A DNA stretch of 64,000 nt from positions 1,116,001-1,180,000 of the forward strand of contig NZ_CP098325.1 in NCBI RefSeq assembly GCF_023639785.1, given 5' to 3'. Shown piece after piece: positions 9,076-19,580 of this stretch. A program made the position numbers and the translations under genes. Every line of letters begins with the position of its first letter. The stretch's first letter is position 1. The stretch is from Leclercia adecarboxylata (GTDB lineage: Bacteria; Pseudomonadota; Gammaproteobacteria; Enterobacterales; Enterobacteriaceae). The notes below the pieces were generated by a model. It did no database searches, was not told the origin of the DNA, and saw nothing but the letters and a program-made list of their open reading frames with translations.

Positions 9076-10644
9076 ATGAAGAGAGCATGGAGTGGGTTGT
9101 TATTAGGGATCGGGGCACTGCCCGCCGTGGCGGCGACGTGCGAACAGTCCTCCCTGCAGGGAGACGTTCAGGGAAAGTTTGATGCCAGCGGTGAAGTCTG
9201 TTTTAGCCTGCCGGAGCTCGGTGAAAACTATGTTTCGGCCACGCTGAACGGTGTAACCGATGCCCGTCTGCTGGACAGCCAGAATCGCCGTCTTCGCACG
9301 CTGATCGAGAGCGGGCCTGCCGACGGTGAACACACCCTGCTGTTTGCCCTGCCGGTAAAGCAGAACAGCTCGCTGGTGCTGCATGGCGAAGCAGGCAAGC
9401 CCTGGCGTTTTCAGTGGCGGATGAAAGAGACCTCTGCGCTACCGCGTATGCAAATGCTGTCGCCTGAAAGCCCCACGCTACAGGGGCTGGCTAAAACGAT
9501 TGCTGCCGGTGGGAGTACCGATGCGTTCTGGCAGGCGCAAATTCGGCAGGGAACGCCGATGGTGGAGCCGGTAGACGCGCGCCACAAGCGTGTCACCTTC
9601 CTGTGGCGCGGCGCGCGCGGCAACGTCTTTATTCTCGGTTCTCCGGCGGGGGATCACGATCCGCTGTTCCGCCTGGGGAAAAGTGACGTCTGGTTTCGCA
9701 GCTACGTCGTGCCCGCCGACACGGTGATGCAGTACAAGCTCGCCCCGGATGTGCCGACAATCGACGGCTCTCCCCGAGAACAGCGACGCGCGATCCTCGT
9801 CAGCGCCCAGGCCGATCCGCTAAACCCGAATACCTTTGGTGAACAGAAGACGGATCGCTGGAACCGCTATTCACTGCTCGATCTCACCCCGGCGCGCTAT
9901 TGTTCCGTTCAGGCTACGGCGAAGCCACTGATACAAGGTTCGCTGAGCCGCCAGAGACTGACCAGCACTATTCTGGGTAATTCCCGCGAAGTGATGATCT
10001 ACAAACCGCGCAGCGCGCAACCTGCACGCTGGACGTTAATCCTCTTTGACGGGCAGATCTATCAGGACGACTACCACTTCGCCAACGTGCTGGATGGCCT
10101 GATTGCCCGCCACCATCTCCCGCCGGTTAACGTGGTGTTTATCGACAGTCTCGATCACGCCAGGCGTAGTAAAGAGCTGCCGCCGAACGCGGATTTTGCC
10201 GACTTTATGGCCCATGAACTGCTGCCGTGGTTACGCGGGCAGGGGGTAGCCCTGCAGCGGCAGAAAACCGTGCTGGCGGGGTCAAGCTACGGCGGGATTG
10301 CCTCGTCATGGGTGGCGCTGCGCTATCCGCGTCTGTTTGGCAATGTGCTGAGCCTGTCCGGCTCGTACTGGTGGGCGCCAAAAGGAGAGAAGCCGGGCTG
10401 GCTGACGCGTCAGTACCAGCAGTCTCCACAGTATCCGGTACGCTTCTGGCTGCAGGCCGGGAAGTTCGAAACCACCGGGCCTGGCGGGGGGATCTATCGC
10501 ACGACCCTGGATTTTGAACAGGTCTTGCGGCAGAAAGGCTACCGCGTCAGCTTCCATCCGTGGTCCAGCGGCCACGACTACGCGGCCTGGTGTGAAGCCC
10601 TGGTCCACGGCATGCGCGATTTTACCGGCTTACGACGCCCGTGA
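9076..10644 (+). CDS. Secreted enterochelin esterase (Fes)-like hydrolase
   Basis: The 522-residue protein has a signal peptide (MKRAWSGLLLGIGALPAVAA), an N-terminal Fes-type beta domain (with VTFLWRGARGNVFILGS) and an alpha/beta-hydrolase domain with GSSYG (402-406, nucleophile S404) and a C-terminal WSSGHDY with the catalytic His. Cytoplasmic Fes lacks a signal peptide, so this enzyme should act in the periplasm, like IroE. It probably opens a ferric catecholate or other ester siderophore imported by the divergent receptor (inference). ATG 9076 is preferred over TTG 9043. Confidence 0.86.
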   Translation: MKRAWSGLLLGIGALPAVAATCEQSSLQGDVQGKFDASGEVCFSLPELGENYVSATLNGVTDARLLDSQNRRLRTLIESGPADGEHTLLFALPVKQNSSLVLHGEAGKPWRFQWRMKETSALPRMQMLSPESPTLQGLAKTIAAGGSTDAFWQAQIRQGTPMVEPVDARHKRVTFLWRGARGNVFILGSPAGDHDPLFRLGKSDVWFRSYVVPADTVMQYKLAPDVPTIDGSPREQRRAILVSAQADPLNPNTFGEQKTDRWNRYSLLDLTPARYCSVQATAKPLIQGSLSRQRLTSTILGNSREVMIYKPRSAQPARWTLILFDGQIYQDDYHFANVLDGLIARHHLPPVNVVFIDSLDHARRSKELPPNADFADFMAHELLPWLRGQGVALQRQKTVLAGSSYGGIASSWVALRYPRLFGNVLSLSGSYWWAPKGEKPGWLTRQYQQSPQYPVRFWLQAGKFETTGPGGGIYRTTLDFEQVLRQKGYRVSFHPWSSGHDYAAWCEALVHGMRDFTGLRRP

Positions 10645-10878
10645 AAACCAGCGGCGCCAGATGAAACGCAGCACAAAAAATTCAATGGCGCCGAGCACCA
10701 AAAACCACAGGCAGAAGAGGAGGGTGTAAAGCTGGTTGAGATCCATCAGATGGAAGGTGCTCATCAGCTTTTGCGCCACCACCAGCCCAAGCGACGGAGC
10801 AGGCAACAGCAAAACGGAGAGAAAGGCCATCAGTAAGATGCCGCCTGCCGTTAACAGCGATTCTAACGGGTGCTTCAT
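10630..10878 (-). CDS. ybdJ: YbdJ, small inner-membrane protein (DUF1158)
   Basis: An 82-residue protein matches E. coli YbdJ in length and sequence (MKHPLE...GILLMAFLS, MDL.QLYTLLFCLWFLVLGAIE). It has two predicted membrane helices and a basic C-terminus (RFIWRRWF). Function is unknown. Start 10878 gives the E. coli length; an in-frame ATG at 10893 would add five residues. Its end overlaps the convergent esterase by 15 bases. Confidence 0.9.
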   Translation of the reverse strand: MKHPLESLLTAGGILLMAFLSVLLLPAPSLGLVVAQKLMSTFHLMDLNQLYTLLFCLWFLVLGAIEFFVLRFIWRRWFSRAS

Positions 10879-11043
10879 AATAATGTTAATCATCAGTTAA
10901 AAATAACATTGTCACGGATAGGCCTTCGTAAAGCAATATCAACCGTCAGAGGCGCGGATGATAAATAATCCGCCGCTAATTCAATGAATGATGCCTGCCA
11001 GGAGATAATTAACGCTATTAATCTCCATTAATGTAAATTACTG

Positions 11044-11160
11044 TCATCCTCCCGCGAGTAATTTTACAAAGGTATAGGTGCTGATTCCAATTAACGTCGC
11101 AATAACAATGGCAACGAAAATATATAACGCCAGACGTCGTCCCCGGTAAATACCAAACAT
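11044..11160 (-). CDS. 38-residue single-pass membrane peptide
   Basis: A short frame starts at ATG 11160 with an upstream AGAGGGAAGC ribosome site and ends at 11044. The peptide begins MFGIYRGRRLALYIFV, has a basic patch (RGRR), and then one strongly hydrophobic helix (about residues 10-26) with a short hydrophilic and Lys-containing tail. This is the typical form of bacterial small regulatory membrane proteins. It is divergent from the P-type ATPase at 11362. I do not recognise a family, and protein expression is unproven. Confidence 0.5.
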   Translation of the reverse strand: MFGIYRGRRLALYIFVAIVIATLIGISTYTFVKLLAGG

Positions 11161-11361
11161 GCTTCCCTCTCGTTTAATATCGGTTTAGAAATAATTTGTA
11201 AAAATCGCCCTATTGAAATGAAACGTTATCTGTTTAATGCCGTCGGTAGCAATAATAGTGCGTTAAATTAATTCCCGTGACAACCCATTATTGTCGACTC
11301 ATTTATAAAAGCAGAAATGGAATTCAGGCTTTTGCTCACCGCAAACTGAAGGAGCTGATAT

Positions 11362-14079
11362 ATGACCAAAATGCATCATACCCAGACGCCGCCCACGCCG
11401 GGCACCACGCCGAACCTGGCCTACCAGCAGACGGTAGACCAGACGCTCGCCGCCCGGCAGAGCACCGCTGCGGGTTTAAGCCGTGCTGAGGCGCAGGCGC
11501 GCCTGCAGCAGCATGGCCCTAATGCCCTGCCGGAGAAAAAAGCCCGTCCGGCCTGGTTGCGTTTTCTGGCCCATTTTAATGATGTCTTAATTTATGTCCT
11601 GCTGGCCGCTGCGGTGTTAACCGCAATTATGGGTCACTGGGTCGATACCCTGGTTATTCTGGGCGTGGCGGTCATTAATGCCTTAATTGGTCATATTCAG
11701 GAAAGTAACGCCGAAAAATCACTGAGCAGTATCCGGAATATGCTCGCCAGCGATGCGCGGGTTATTCGTGACGGAAATCATGAAACAATACCCACAACTG
11801 AAATAGTCCCCGGGGATATTATTGTCCTGCGCGCCGGAGATCGTATTCCGGCAGATATGCGCTTAATTGAGGCGCATAATTTACGCGTGGAAGAGGCAAT
11901 TCTGACCGGCGAATCCACGGTCGTGGATAAACACACCCAGCCGCTGAACGGGGAATTACCGCTCGGCGATCGCACCAATCTGGTTTTCTCCGGTACGACG
12001 GTGAGCGCAGGCGGTGGCGTCGGGGTGGTGATTGCCACTGGCCAGGAGACCGAACTGGGCCACATTAACCAGATGATGGCCGAGATCGAAAAACACCGCA
12101 CGCCGCTGCTGGTGCAGATGGACAAGCTCGGCAAGGCCATCTTCGGGATCATCATGGCGATGATGGCCGCGCTGTTCGTCTTTAGCCTTTTGCTGCGCGA
12201 CATGCCCATCGGCGAACTGCTGCTCTCCTTGATCAGCCTGGCGGTGGCGGCGGTGCCGGAAGGGCTGCCTGCCATTATCTCCATCATCCTCTCTCTGGGC
12301 GTGCAGGCGATGGCCCGTAAGCGCGCCATCATTCGTAAACTGCCCACCGTCGAAACCCTGGGGGCGATGACCGTGGTGTGCTCGGATAAAACCGGCACCC
12401 TGACCATGAACGAGATGACCGTTAAGGCGATCATCACCGCCGACAGCTGCTACCGCGTGGAGGGCGACAGCTACGCCCCGGAAGGCAACATCTGTCTGGA
12501 GGGCAGCGACGAGCCGGTGCAGATCCAGCCGGGTACCGTGCTGGAGCAGTATCTGCGCACCGTCGACCTGTGTAACGACAGCCAGATGATTCAGGACGAG
12601 CGCGGCCTGTGGGGCATCACCGGCGGGCCAACCGAAGGCGCCCTGAAGGTGCTGGCGGCCAAGGCCCACCTTGCGCCGATCATGACCACGCTTATCAACA
12701 AGATCCCGTTCGACTCGCAGTACAAATACATGAGCACTCACTACCAGATTGGCAGTGAGGAGCAGATTTTGATTACCGGCGCGCCGGACGTGATTTTCGC
12801 CCTCTGTGCACAGCAGCAGACCCGCAGCGGTGCCGAAGCCTTTAACCGCAGCTACTGGGAAGCCGAGATGGAGCGCTATGCCCGCCAGGGGCTGCGGATG
12901 GTGGCGGCAGCCTTCAAACCGGCGAACGGTGAGCAGACGTTAACCCATGACGACCTCAGCCACGGCCTGATCTTCCTCGGCATCGCCGGGATGATGGATC
13001 CGCCGCGTCCGGAGGCCATCGACGCCATTCACGCCTGCCAGCAGGCGGGGATCCGCGTGAAGATGATCACCGGGGATCACCCGCAGACGGCGATGAGCAT
13101 CGGCCAGATGCTGGGGATCGCCAACAGCGCCCAGGCGGTGACCGGCTATCAGCTGGAGCACATGGATGATGCCGAGCTGGCAAAAGCGGCGGTGGAGTAT
13201 GACATCTTCGCCCGCACCAGCCCGGAGCATAAGCTGCGCCTGGTGAAAGCCCTGCAGGAGAAAGGTGAAATTGTCGGCATGACCGGTGACGGCGTGAACG
13301 ATGCCCCGGCGCTGCGCCAGGCGGACGTCGGGATCGCGATGGGCATCAAGGGCACCGAAGTGACCAAAGAGGCCGCCGACATGGTGCTGACGGACGACAA
13401 CTTCGCCACCATCGCCAGCGCGGTGAAAGAGGGGCGTCGCGTCTACGACAACCTGAAGAAGACCATTCTGTTCATCATGCCGACCAACCTCGCGCAGGGT
13501 CTGCTGATTGTGATTGCCCTGCTGGCGGGGAACATCATTCCCCTGACGCCGGTGCTGATTTTGTGGATGAACATGGCGACCTCCGCCACGCTCTCCTTCG
13601 GTCTGGCGTTTGAAGCCGCCGAGCGCAATATCATGCGTCGCCCACCGCGTCAGACCGGGCAGCACGTGATGGACGCGTATGCCGTCTGGCGCGTGGCCTT
13701 CGTCGGCACCCTGATCGCCGTCGCCGCCTTTGCGCTGGAAGCCTGGCTGGCCCCGCGCGGCCACAGCGCCGAGTTTATCCGTACCGTGCTGCTGCAGATG
13801 CTGGTCTGCGCCCAGTGGGTCTACATGATTAACTGCCGCAACACCGAGGGCTTCTCCCTGAACCGCGGCCTGCTGGCGAACAAAGGGATCTGGCTGGTGA
13901 CGGGCGTGCTGCTTCTGCTGCAGCTGGCGATTATCTACCTGCCGTTTATGCAGATGCTGTTCGGCACCGAAGCCCTGCCGCTGCGCTACTGGGGCGTAAC
14001 CCTGGCGACCGCGGGCGCGATGTTCTTCGTCGTTGAGATCGAGAAACGCCTGACCCGCAGGTTCCGTAAGGCTGCATAA
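11362..14079 (+). CDS. P-type cation-transporting ATPase (P2 type)
   Basis: The 905-residue protein has the complete P-type layout: N-terminal cation ATPase domain, actuator TGES (in EEAILTGESTVVDK), membrane PEGLP motif, phosphorylation loop DKTGTLT with D342, the hinge MTGDGVNDAPAL, and a C-terminal six-helix domain. PEGLP fits Ca2+ or Na+/K+-type P2 pumps more than heavy-metal pumps; the ion is not determinable here. ATG 11362 has AAGGAG seven bases upstream. The gene follows a 480-base AT-rich region and precedes an RND operon. Confidence 0.9.
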   Translation: MTKMHHTQTPPTPGTTPNLAYQQTVDQTLAARQSTAAGLSRAEAQARLQQHGPNALPEKKARPAWLRFLAHFNDVLIYVLLAAAVLTAIMGHWVDTLVILGVAVINALIGHIQESNAEKSLSSIRNMLASDARVIRDGNHETIPTTEIVPGDIIVLRAGDRIPADMRLIEAHNLRVEEAILTGESTVVDKHTQPLNGELPLGDRTNLVFSGTTVSAGGGVGVVIATGQETELGHINQMMAEIEKHRTPLLVQMDKLGKAIFGIIMAMMAALFVFSLLLRDMPIGELLLSLISLAVAAVPEGLPAIISIILSLGVQAMARKRAIIRKLPTVETLGAMTVVCSDKTGTLTMNEMTVKAIITADSCYRVEGDSYAPEGNICLEGSDEPVQIQPGTVLEQYLRTVDLCNDSQMIQDERGLWGITGGPTEGALKVLAAKAHLAPIMTTLINKIPFDSQYKYMSTHYQIGSEEQILITGAPDVIFALCAQQQTRSGAEAFNRSYWEAEMERYARQGLRMVAAAFKPANGEQTLTHDDLSHGLIFLGIAGMMDPPRPEAIDAIHACQQAGIRVKMITGDHPQTAMSIGQMLGIANSAQAVTGYQLEHMDDAELAKAAVEYDIFARTSPEHKLRLVKALQEKGEIVGMTGDGVNDAPALRQADVGIAMGIKGTEVTKEAADMVLTDDNFATIASAVKEGRRVYDNLKKTILFIMPTNLAQGLLIVIALLAGNIIPLTPVLILWMNMATSATLSFGLAFEAAERNIMRRPPRQTGQHVMDAYAVWRVAFVGTLIAVAAFALEAWLAPRGHSAEFIRTVLLQMLVCAQWVYMINCRNTEGFSLNRGLLANKGIWLVTGVLLLLQLAIIYLPFMQMLFGTEALPLRYWGVTLATAGAMFFVVEIEKRLTRRFRKAA

Positions 14080-14097
14080 CAAAAACTTAAAACCTTA

Positions 14098-14223
14098 CCC
14101 CTCACCCTGACCCTCTCCCCAAAGGGGAGAGGGGACCGCCCGGTACTCTCCCTCGCCAACAGGAGAGAGGGGGGCGCCCGGTTTTCTCCCTCGCCCCTTT
14201 GGGGAGAGGGCCGGGGTGAGGGG
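14098..14223. repeat. 126-bp long-arm inverted repeat element
   Basis: Two 30-base arms (14098-14127 and 14194-14223), nearly complementary and built on CCCTCTCCCCAAAGGGG, enclose an inner CTCCCTCGCC...GGGAGAGG hairpin. A related unit occurs at 37038-37070. It resembles a dispersed enterobacterial intergenic repeat and fills most of the gap between the ATPase and the RND operon. Confidence 0.75.
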
Positions 14224-14244
14224 ATAAACACCGAGATACTCCCC

Positions 14245-15309
14245 ATGAAATATCCACTCCTGTTCGCGCTCCTCGTCTGTACCCTGAATTCCGCCTTTGC
14301 CGCCCCCATTCCCGTGCGCGTTGCCACCGTGGAGCAGACCGCCCACGCGGCAGAGCGTCACATCCCGGGCCGTATCGAAGCCATCCACACCGTCGAACTG
14401 CGGGCCCGCACGGAAGGCGTCATCACCCGCACCCACTTTCGTGACGGGCAGTACGTGAAAAAAGGCGATGTGCTGTTTGAGCTGGACGATGCCGAGCCGC
14501 GTGCCGCCGTGCGCCTGGCGCAGGCCGAGGTGAAAAGCGCGGAAGCCACGCTGCGTCAGGCGCAGCAGCAGCTTTCACGCTTCGAAAGCCTGGGCAGCAA
14601 CAACGCCATCAGCCGCCACGACGTGGACAACGCCCGCATGCAGCGCGATGTGGCCAGCGCCGCGCTGGAGCAGGCCCGAGCCCGGCTCGAGGCCCGCAAC
14701 CTGACCCTGACTTACACCCGCATCATCTCCCCCATCGATGGCCGCGTGGGGCACAGCCCGTTCCACGTGGGTAGCCTGGTGAATCCGGCCAGCGGCGTGC
14801 TGGCGGAAGTGGTGCAGCTCGATCCCATCCGCATCGCCTTCGCGCTGGAAGAGGGGGCGTTTGCCACCAGGGCCGGACAGCATGCGGATATCCACGCCAT
14901 GAAGCAGGCGTGGCAGGCGCTGATCGACAGTAACGGCCAGCGCGTGGCCGGGGAACTGACCTCGGTGGATAACCGCATCGACCCGCGCACCGCCAGCGTG
15001 ATGCTGCGCGCCGAGTTCGCCAACCCGCGCCATCAGCTGCTGCCCGGCGGTAACCTGAATGTGTATCTGCGTCCGGCAAGCGAGCAGCCGGTGCTGACCC
15101 TGCCTGCCGCGGCGGTCCAGCAAAACAGCGACGGCTACTTCGCCTGGGTGGTTAACGCCGAGGGCAAAGCCGAACAACGCCCCCTTCACATTGCCGGGCA
15201 GATCGGCCAGCAGTTTCAGATTGCCTCCGGTGTGCAGGCCGGGGAGCGAGCCATCGCTGACGGCGCGCAGCGCGTGCAGCCGGGCGCTGCCGTCCAGATA
15301 CTGAATTAA
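14245..15309 (+). CDS. RND efflux periplasmic adaptor (membrane fusion protein)
   Basis: The 354-residue protein has a signal peptide (MKYPLLFALLVCTLNSAFAAP), a split lipoyl/barrel-sandwich fold (RTEGVITRTHFRDGQYVKKGDVLFELDD and a later TYTRIISPIDGRVG), and a helical hairpin rich in AQAEVKSAEATL repeats. No lipobox Cys follows the cleavage site, unlike AcrA. It should link the RND pump encoded next to an outer-membrane channel. No clear ribosome site precedes ATG 14245; the repeat element lies immediately before. Confidence 0.9.
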   Translation: MKYPLLFALLVCTLNSAFAAPIPVRVATVEQTAHAAERHIPGRIEAIHTVELRARTEGVITRTHFRDGQYVKKGDVLFELDDAEPRAAVRLAQAEVKSAEATLRQAQQQLSRFESLGSNNAISRHDVDNARMQRDVASAALEQARARLEARNLTLTYTRIISPIDGRVGHSPFHVGSLVNPASGVLAEVVQLDPIRIAFALEEGAFATRAGQHADIHAMKQAWQALIDSNGQRVAGELTSVDNRIDPRTASVMLRAEFANPRHQLLPGGNLNVYLRPASEQPVLTLPAAAVQQNSDGYFAWVVNAEGKAEQRPLHIAGQIGQQFQIASGVQAGERAIADGAQRVQPGAAVQILN

Positions 15310-15318
15310 GGAGCCATC

Positions 15319-18300
15319 ATGCTGACGTTTTTCATCAAACGCCCGCGCTTCGCGATGGTCATTGCGCTGGGGGTAGCGCTGCTGGGGGCGATCGCCCTGA
15401 AGATTATTCCGGTGGAGCAGTACCCGCAGATCACCCCGCCGGTTGTGAATGTGTCAGCCTCATGGCCGGGGGCCGGCTCGGCCGACGTGGCGGAGGCCAT
15501 CGCCACGCCGCTGGAGACCCAGCTCAACGGCGTGGATCACATGCTTTACATGGAGTCCACCAGCTCCGACGAAGGCAGCTACAGCCTGAACATCACGTTT
15601 GCGGCAGGCACCGACCCGGACCTCGCCGCCATCGACGTGCAGAATCGCGTGGCCCAGGCCGTGGCGCAGTTGCCCACCGAAGCCCAGCAAAACGGCGTGC
15701 AGGTGCGCAAGCGTGCCACCAACCTGATGATGGGGGTAAGTCTTTACTCACCTAACAACACCCACACGCCGCTGTTCGTCAGCAACTACGCCAGCACCCA
15801 GGTACGCGAGGCGCTGGCGCGTTTACCGGGGGTCGGGCAGGTACAGATGTTTGGCGCGCGGGACTACAGCATGCGCATCTGGCTGCGACCGGATCGCATG
15901 AACGCTCTCAACGTCACCACCGACGACGTCGCCCAGGCACTGCGCGAGCAGAATGTGCAAGGGGCGGCGGGGCAGGTGGGCACGCCGCCGGTCTTTAACG
16001 GCCAGCAGCAGACCCTGACCATCAACGGGCTGGGACGCTTAAATCAGGCTGAAGACTTCGCCGGGATCATCCTTCGTGCAGGCGAGATGGGCCAGCTGGT
16101 GCGCCTGAAAGATGTCGCCACCCTCGAACTCGGCTCGCGCAGCTACAGCTCCGGCGCTCAGCTTAACGGTCATGACTCGGCTTATCTGGGGATCTACCCG
16201 ACGCCGTCCGCCAATGCCCTGCGGGTGGCCGACGCGGTGCGCGCGGAGCTGGAGCGCCTTTCGACACGCTTCCCGGCCGATCTGAAATATGAGGTGAAGT
16301 TCGACACCACCACCTTTGTTGCGGCGACCATCAAGGAGACTGGCGTCTCGCTGGCGCTGACCCTGCTGGCGGTCGTGGTGGTGGTCTCCCTGTTCCTGCA
16401 GAGCTGGCGCGCCACGCTGATCGTCGCCCTCGCCATTCCGGTGTCGCTGCTGGGCACGTTCGCGGTGCTCTATACCCTGGGGTACTCCGCCAATACCCTG
16501 AGCCTGTTTGCCCTTATTCTGGCCCTGACCATGGTGGTGGATGACGCCATCGTGGTGGTGGAGAGCGTCGAAACCCTGATGGCGGAAGGGCAGAGCCGCA
16601 CGGCGGCCACCGCCCAGGCGCTGCGCCAGATTGCCGGGCCGGTGATCGCCACCACCCTGGTGCTGCTGGCGGTGTTTGTGCCGGTGGCGCTGCTGCCGGG
16701 GATCGTCGGCGAGCTGTACCGCCAGTTCGCGGTGACGCTCTCGACGGCGGTTACCCTCTCAAGCCTGGTGGCGCTGACCCTGACGCCCGCCCTGTGCGCC
16801 CTGCTGCTGCGCCCGCGTCCTGCGCGCCCGGCGGCAATTTTCCGCGGCTTTAACCGCGGGCTGGACGCCATCCGCCACCTTTATACCCGCGTCGTCAGCC
16901 TGTTTAACCTGCGCCCGTGGCTGGCGCTGCTGGCCACCGCGGGGGCGGCGGCGGTGGTGGTGTTCAGCTTTATGTCGATGCCAAAGGGCTTCCTGCCCCA
17001 GGAGGATCAGGGCTACTTCTTCGCCAGCGTCCAGCTGCCGGAAGCGGCCTCGCTGGAGCGCACCGAAGCGGTGATGAAAACCGCCCGGGAGCTGATCGCG
17101 AAAAATCCGGCAGTCGAAGACGTGATTCAGGTCTCCGGATTTAACATTCTCAACGGCACCAGCGCCTCCAACGGCGGCTTTATCTCGGTGATGCTGAAAG
17201 ACTGGCGCGAGCGCCCGGCGCTGGATGAGGTGATGGGGACGTTGCAGCGCCAGCTGCTGGCACTGCCGGAAGCCACCATCATGACCTTCGCGCCGCCGAC
17301 GCTGCCGGGGCTGGGCAACGCCTCCGGCTTCGACCTGCGCATTCAGGCCCAGGCGGGGCAGAGTCCGGCGGAGCTGGAGCGCGTAACGCGTAACGTGTTA
17401 ATCACCGCCAACCAGCATCCGCAGCTGAACCGGGTCTTCACCACCTGGAGCAGCAACGTGCCACAGCTGACGCTCACCGTCGACCGTGAGCGGGCCGCGC
17501 GTCTCGACGTGCCGGTCTCGCGGATCTTCACCAGCCTGCAGACCGCCTTTGGCGGCACCCGCGCCGGGGATTTCAGCATCAACAACCGCGTCTACCATGT
17601 GGTGATGCAAAACGAGATGCAGTGGCGCGAGCGTGCGGAGCAGATTAGCGAGCTGTTCGTGCGCAGCAACAACGGCGAGCGGGTGCGCCTGAGCAACCTC
17701 GTCACCATCACGCCCACCGTCGGCGCGCCGTTCCTGCAGCAGTACAACCAGTTCCCGTCCGTCTCCGTGAGCGGCTCCGCGGCAGCCGGGGTCAGCAGCA
17801 GTACGGCGATGGCGGCGATGGGGCAGCTTCTGGCGGAGCACCTGCCCGCCGGGTACGACTACGCCTGGAGCGGTATGTCGTATCAGGAGCAGCAGACCGG
17901 GAATCAGGCAGTCTGGATTGTGCTGGCGGCGGTGGTGATGGCGTGGCTGTTCCTCGTCGCCCAGTACGAAAGCTGGACGCTGCCGGCAAGCGTGATGCTC
18001 TCGGTGCTGTTCGCCATCGGCGGGGCGCTGGTGTGGCTCTGGGTAGCTGGCTACGCCAATGACGTTTACGTGCAGATTGGCCTGGTGCTGCTGATAGCCC
18101 TCGCCGCCAAAAACGCGATTCTGATCGTGGAGTTTGCCCGCGCGCGGCGCAATGCGGGGATGGCGATTGTCGATGCCGCCCGGGAAGCGGCCTCGCGCCG
18201 TTTCCGGGCGGTGATGATGACCGCCGTGTCGTTCATTATCGGCGTGTTACCGATGATGCTGGCGACCGGGGCGGGCGCCCAGAGCCGCCGTATCATCGGC

Positions 18301-18453
18301 ACCACGGTGTTCAGCGGTATGCTGGTGGCCACCCTGGTGGGGATTGTCTTTATCCCGGCGCTGTTTGTGCTGTTCCAGCGTCTGCGCGAGTGGGGGCACC
18401 GCCTTACGGACTCGTCGCCCACAGATCGCAGTGTTTCTGCACCAGAGAAATAA
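15319..18453 (+). CDS. RND (HAE1-type) efflux transporter, inner-membrane subunit
   Basis: A 1044-residue AcrB/MexB-type trimeric proton antiporter begins [17 protein letters not shown]. The proton-relay aspartates (D408, D409 in [11 protein letters not shown]) and lysine (K931 in [13 protein letters not shown]) are present, so it should be active. GGAG lies before the start, nine bases after the adaptor gene ends. No outer-membrane channel gene follows, so TolC is the likely partner. Its last 50 bases overlap the end of convergent ybdK. Substrates are unknown. Confidence 0.93.
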   Translation: MLTFFIKRPRFAMVIALGVALLGAIALKIIPVEQYPQITPPVVNVSASWPGAGSADVAEAIATPLETQLNGVDHMLYMESTSSDEGSYSLNITFAAGTDPDLAAIDVQNRVAQAVAQLPTEAQQNGVQVRKRATNLMMGVSLYSPNNTHTPLFVSNYASTQVREALARLPGVGQVQMFGARDYSMRIWLRPDRMNALNVTTDDVAQALREQNVQGAAGQVGTPPVFNGQQQTLTINGLGRLNQAEDFAGIILRAGEMGQLVRLKDVATLELGSRSYSSGAQLNGHDSAYLGIYPTPSANALRVADAVRAELERLSTRFPADLKYEVKFDTTTFVAATIKETGVSLALTLLAVVVVVSLFLQSWRATLIVALAIPVSLLGTFAVLYTLGYSANTLSLFALILALTMVVDDAIVVVESVETLMAEGQSRTAATAQALRQIAGPVIATTLVLLAVFVPVALLPGIVGELYRQFAVTLSTAVTLSSLVALTLTPALCALLLRPRPARPAAIFRGFNRGLDAIRHLYTRVVSLFNLRPWLALLATAGAAAVVVFSFMSMPKGFLPQEDQGYFFASVQLPEAASLERTEAVMKTARELIAKNPAVEDVIQVSGFNILNGTSASNGGFISVMLKDWRERPALDEVMGTLQRQLLALPEATIMTFAPPTLPGLGNASGFDLRIQAQAGQSPAELERVTRNVLITANQHPQLNRVFTTWSSNVPQLTLTVDRERAARLDVPVSRIFTSLQTAFGGTRAGDFSINNRVYHVVMQNEMQWRERAEQISELFVRSNNGERVRLSNLVTITPTVGAPFLQQYNQFPSVSVSGSAAAGVSSSTAMAAMGQLLAEHLPAGYDYAWSGMSYQEQQTGNQAVWIVLAAVVMAWLFLVAQYESWTLPASVMLSVLFAIGGALVWLWVAGYANDVYVQIGLVLLIALAAKNAILIVEFARARRNAGMAIVDAAREAASRRFRAVMMTAVSFIIGVLPMMLATGAGAQSRRIIGTTVFSGMLVATLVGIVFIPALFVLFQRLREWGHRLTDSSPTDRSVSAPEK

Positions 18454-19525
18454 GCGAGCCGCCGTCGGCGATAAAGTCCCGCATAAGCTGCGCCTCGCTC
18501 TTGCCCTGCTTTAACCGCAGGGCAATTTCCTGGATAGCGCTGCTGGCGCCCAGTTTTTCCGCCGACGGCGCGACGCGCTCCAGCAGCCAGGCGAGATCCT
18601 CGGCAATGGTTTTTTGCTCGCCGGTGTGGACGTCGGTCAGGATCCCCTCCAGCCCGTAGCGGCAGGCCTGAAAACGGTTGAAGCGATAGAGTAAAAAATC
18701 CCGCTCCTGATGCTTATAGGGCCGGGTGGTCAGCAGCCAGTGGGAAATGGCCTGGATCAGCCCGGCAATATTGATGGCATGGGCGAGGGTGAGCGGGGTA
18801 TCCATCACCCGCACCTCTACGGTGCCGAAATGGGGGCTCGGACGAATATCCCAGTGCAGATCCTTAATGCTGTCGATCATGCTGGTGGAACTCAGGCGAC
18901 GAAACAGCCCTTCGAACTCCTGCCAGCTGTTGACCCACGGCATCAGGCCGTTATCCGGGAACCCGGAGAAGATATTGAGCCGCGACGAGGAGAATTTGGT
19001 GTCGGTGCCCTGCATATAGGGCGAGGTGGCCGCCAGGGCGATAAAGTGCGGCACAAAGCGCGACAGCCCGTGCAGCAGGTAGATGGCGTCATCCCCGGTG
19101 CGACAGCCGACGTGCACGTGCTGACCAAACACCGTGGCCTGTAAAATCAGATAGCCAAAGCGCTCCAGCGTGGCGTTATAGCGCTCGTCCTCGCACACCT
19201 CCTGACGCTGCCACTTCTGGAACGGATGCGTACCGCCGCCGCAAATCTGGATGTGTTGCTCCGCCGCGGCCCGCAGAATGCTCTGCTGCATGGCGGAAAA
19301 CTGCGCTGCCGCCTGGTCGATGTTCTGGCACACGCCGGTGGCGATCTCGAGCATGCTTTCGGTGATATCGTGCTTCACTTCCCCGCCTTTGATGTCGTCT
19401 TTGACGGCGGCGATAAGCGCGGAGGAGTCCTGACTCAGATCGTTGCCCGGCGGGTTAACCACCTGCAGTTCCAGTTCGATGCCAAGGGTGTAGGGTTCAG
19501 AGGATTTGAAGTCGGGTAAAGGCAT
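18404..19525 (-). CDS. ybdK: YbdK, carboxylate-amine ligase (glutamate-cysteine ligase type 2 family)
   Basis: The 373-residue protein matches E. coli YbdK (372 residues), with [30 protein letters not shown] and [16 protein letters not shown]. The family forms ATP-dependent amide bonds; E. coli YbdK has weak glutamate-cysteine ligase activity in vitro. The glycine- and histidine-rich active-site blocks are intact. The 3' end overlaps the RND gene tail to tail. Confidence 0.95.
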   Translation of the reverse strand: MPLPDFKSSEPYTLGIELELQVVNPPGNDLSQDSSALIAAVKDDIKGGEVKHDITESMLEIATGVCQNIDQAAAQFSAMQQSILRAAAEQHIQICGGGTHPFQKWQRQEVCEDERYNATLERFGYLILQATVFGQHVHVGCRTGDDAIYLLHGLSRFVPHFIALAATSPYMQGTDTKFSSSRLNIFSGFPDNGLMPWVNSWQEFEGLFRRLSSTSMIDSIKDLHWDIRPSPHFGTVEVRVMDTPLTLAHAINIAGLIQAISHWLLTTRPYKHQERDFLLYRFNRFQACRYGLEGILTDVHTGEQKTIAEDLAWLLERVAPSAEKLGASSAIQEIALRLKQGKSEAQLMRDFIADGGSLISLVQKHCDLWATSP

Positions 19526-19580
19526 AGCGCACTCCGTTGTCTGTTACAGGTTGAGTATAGACAACGGGGGAGGTTCTCCT

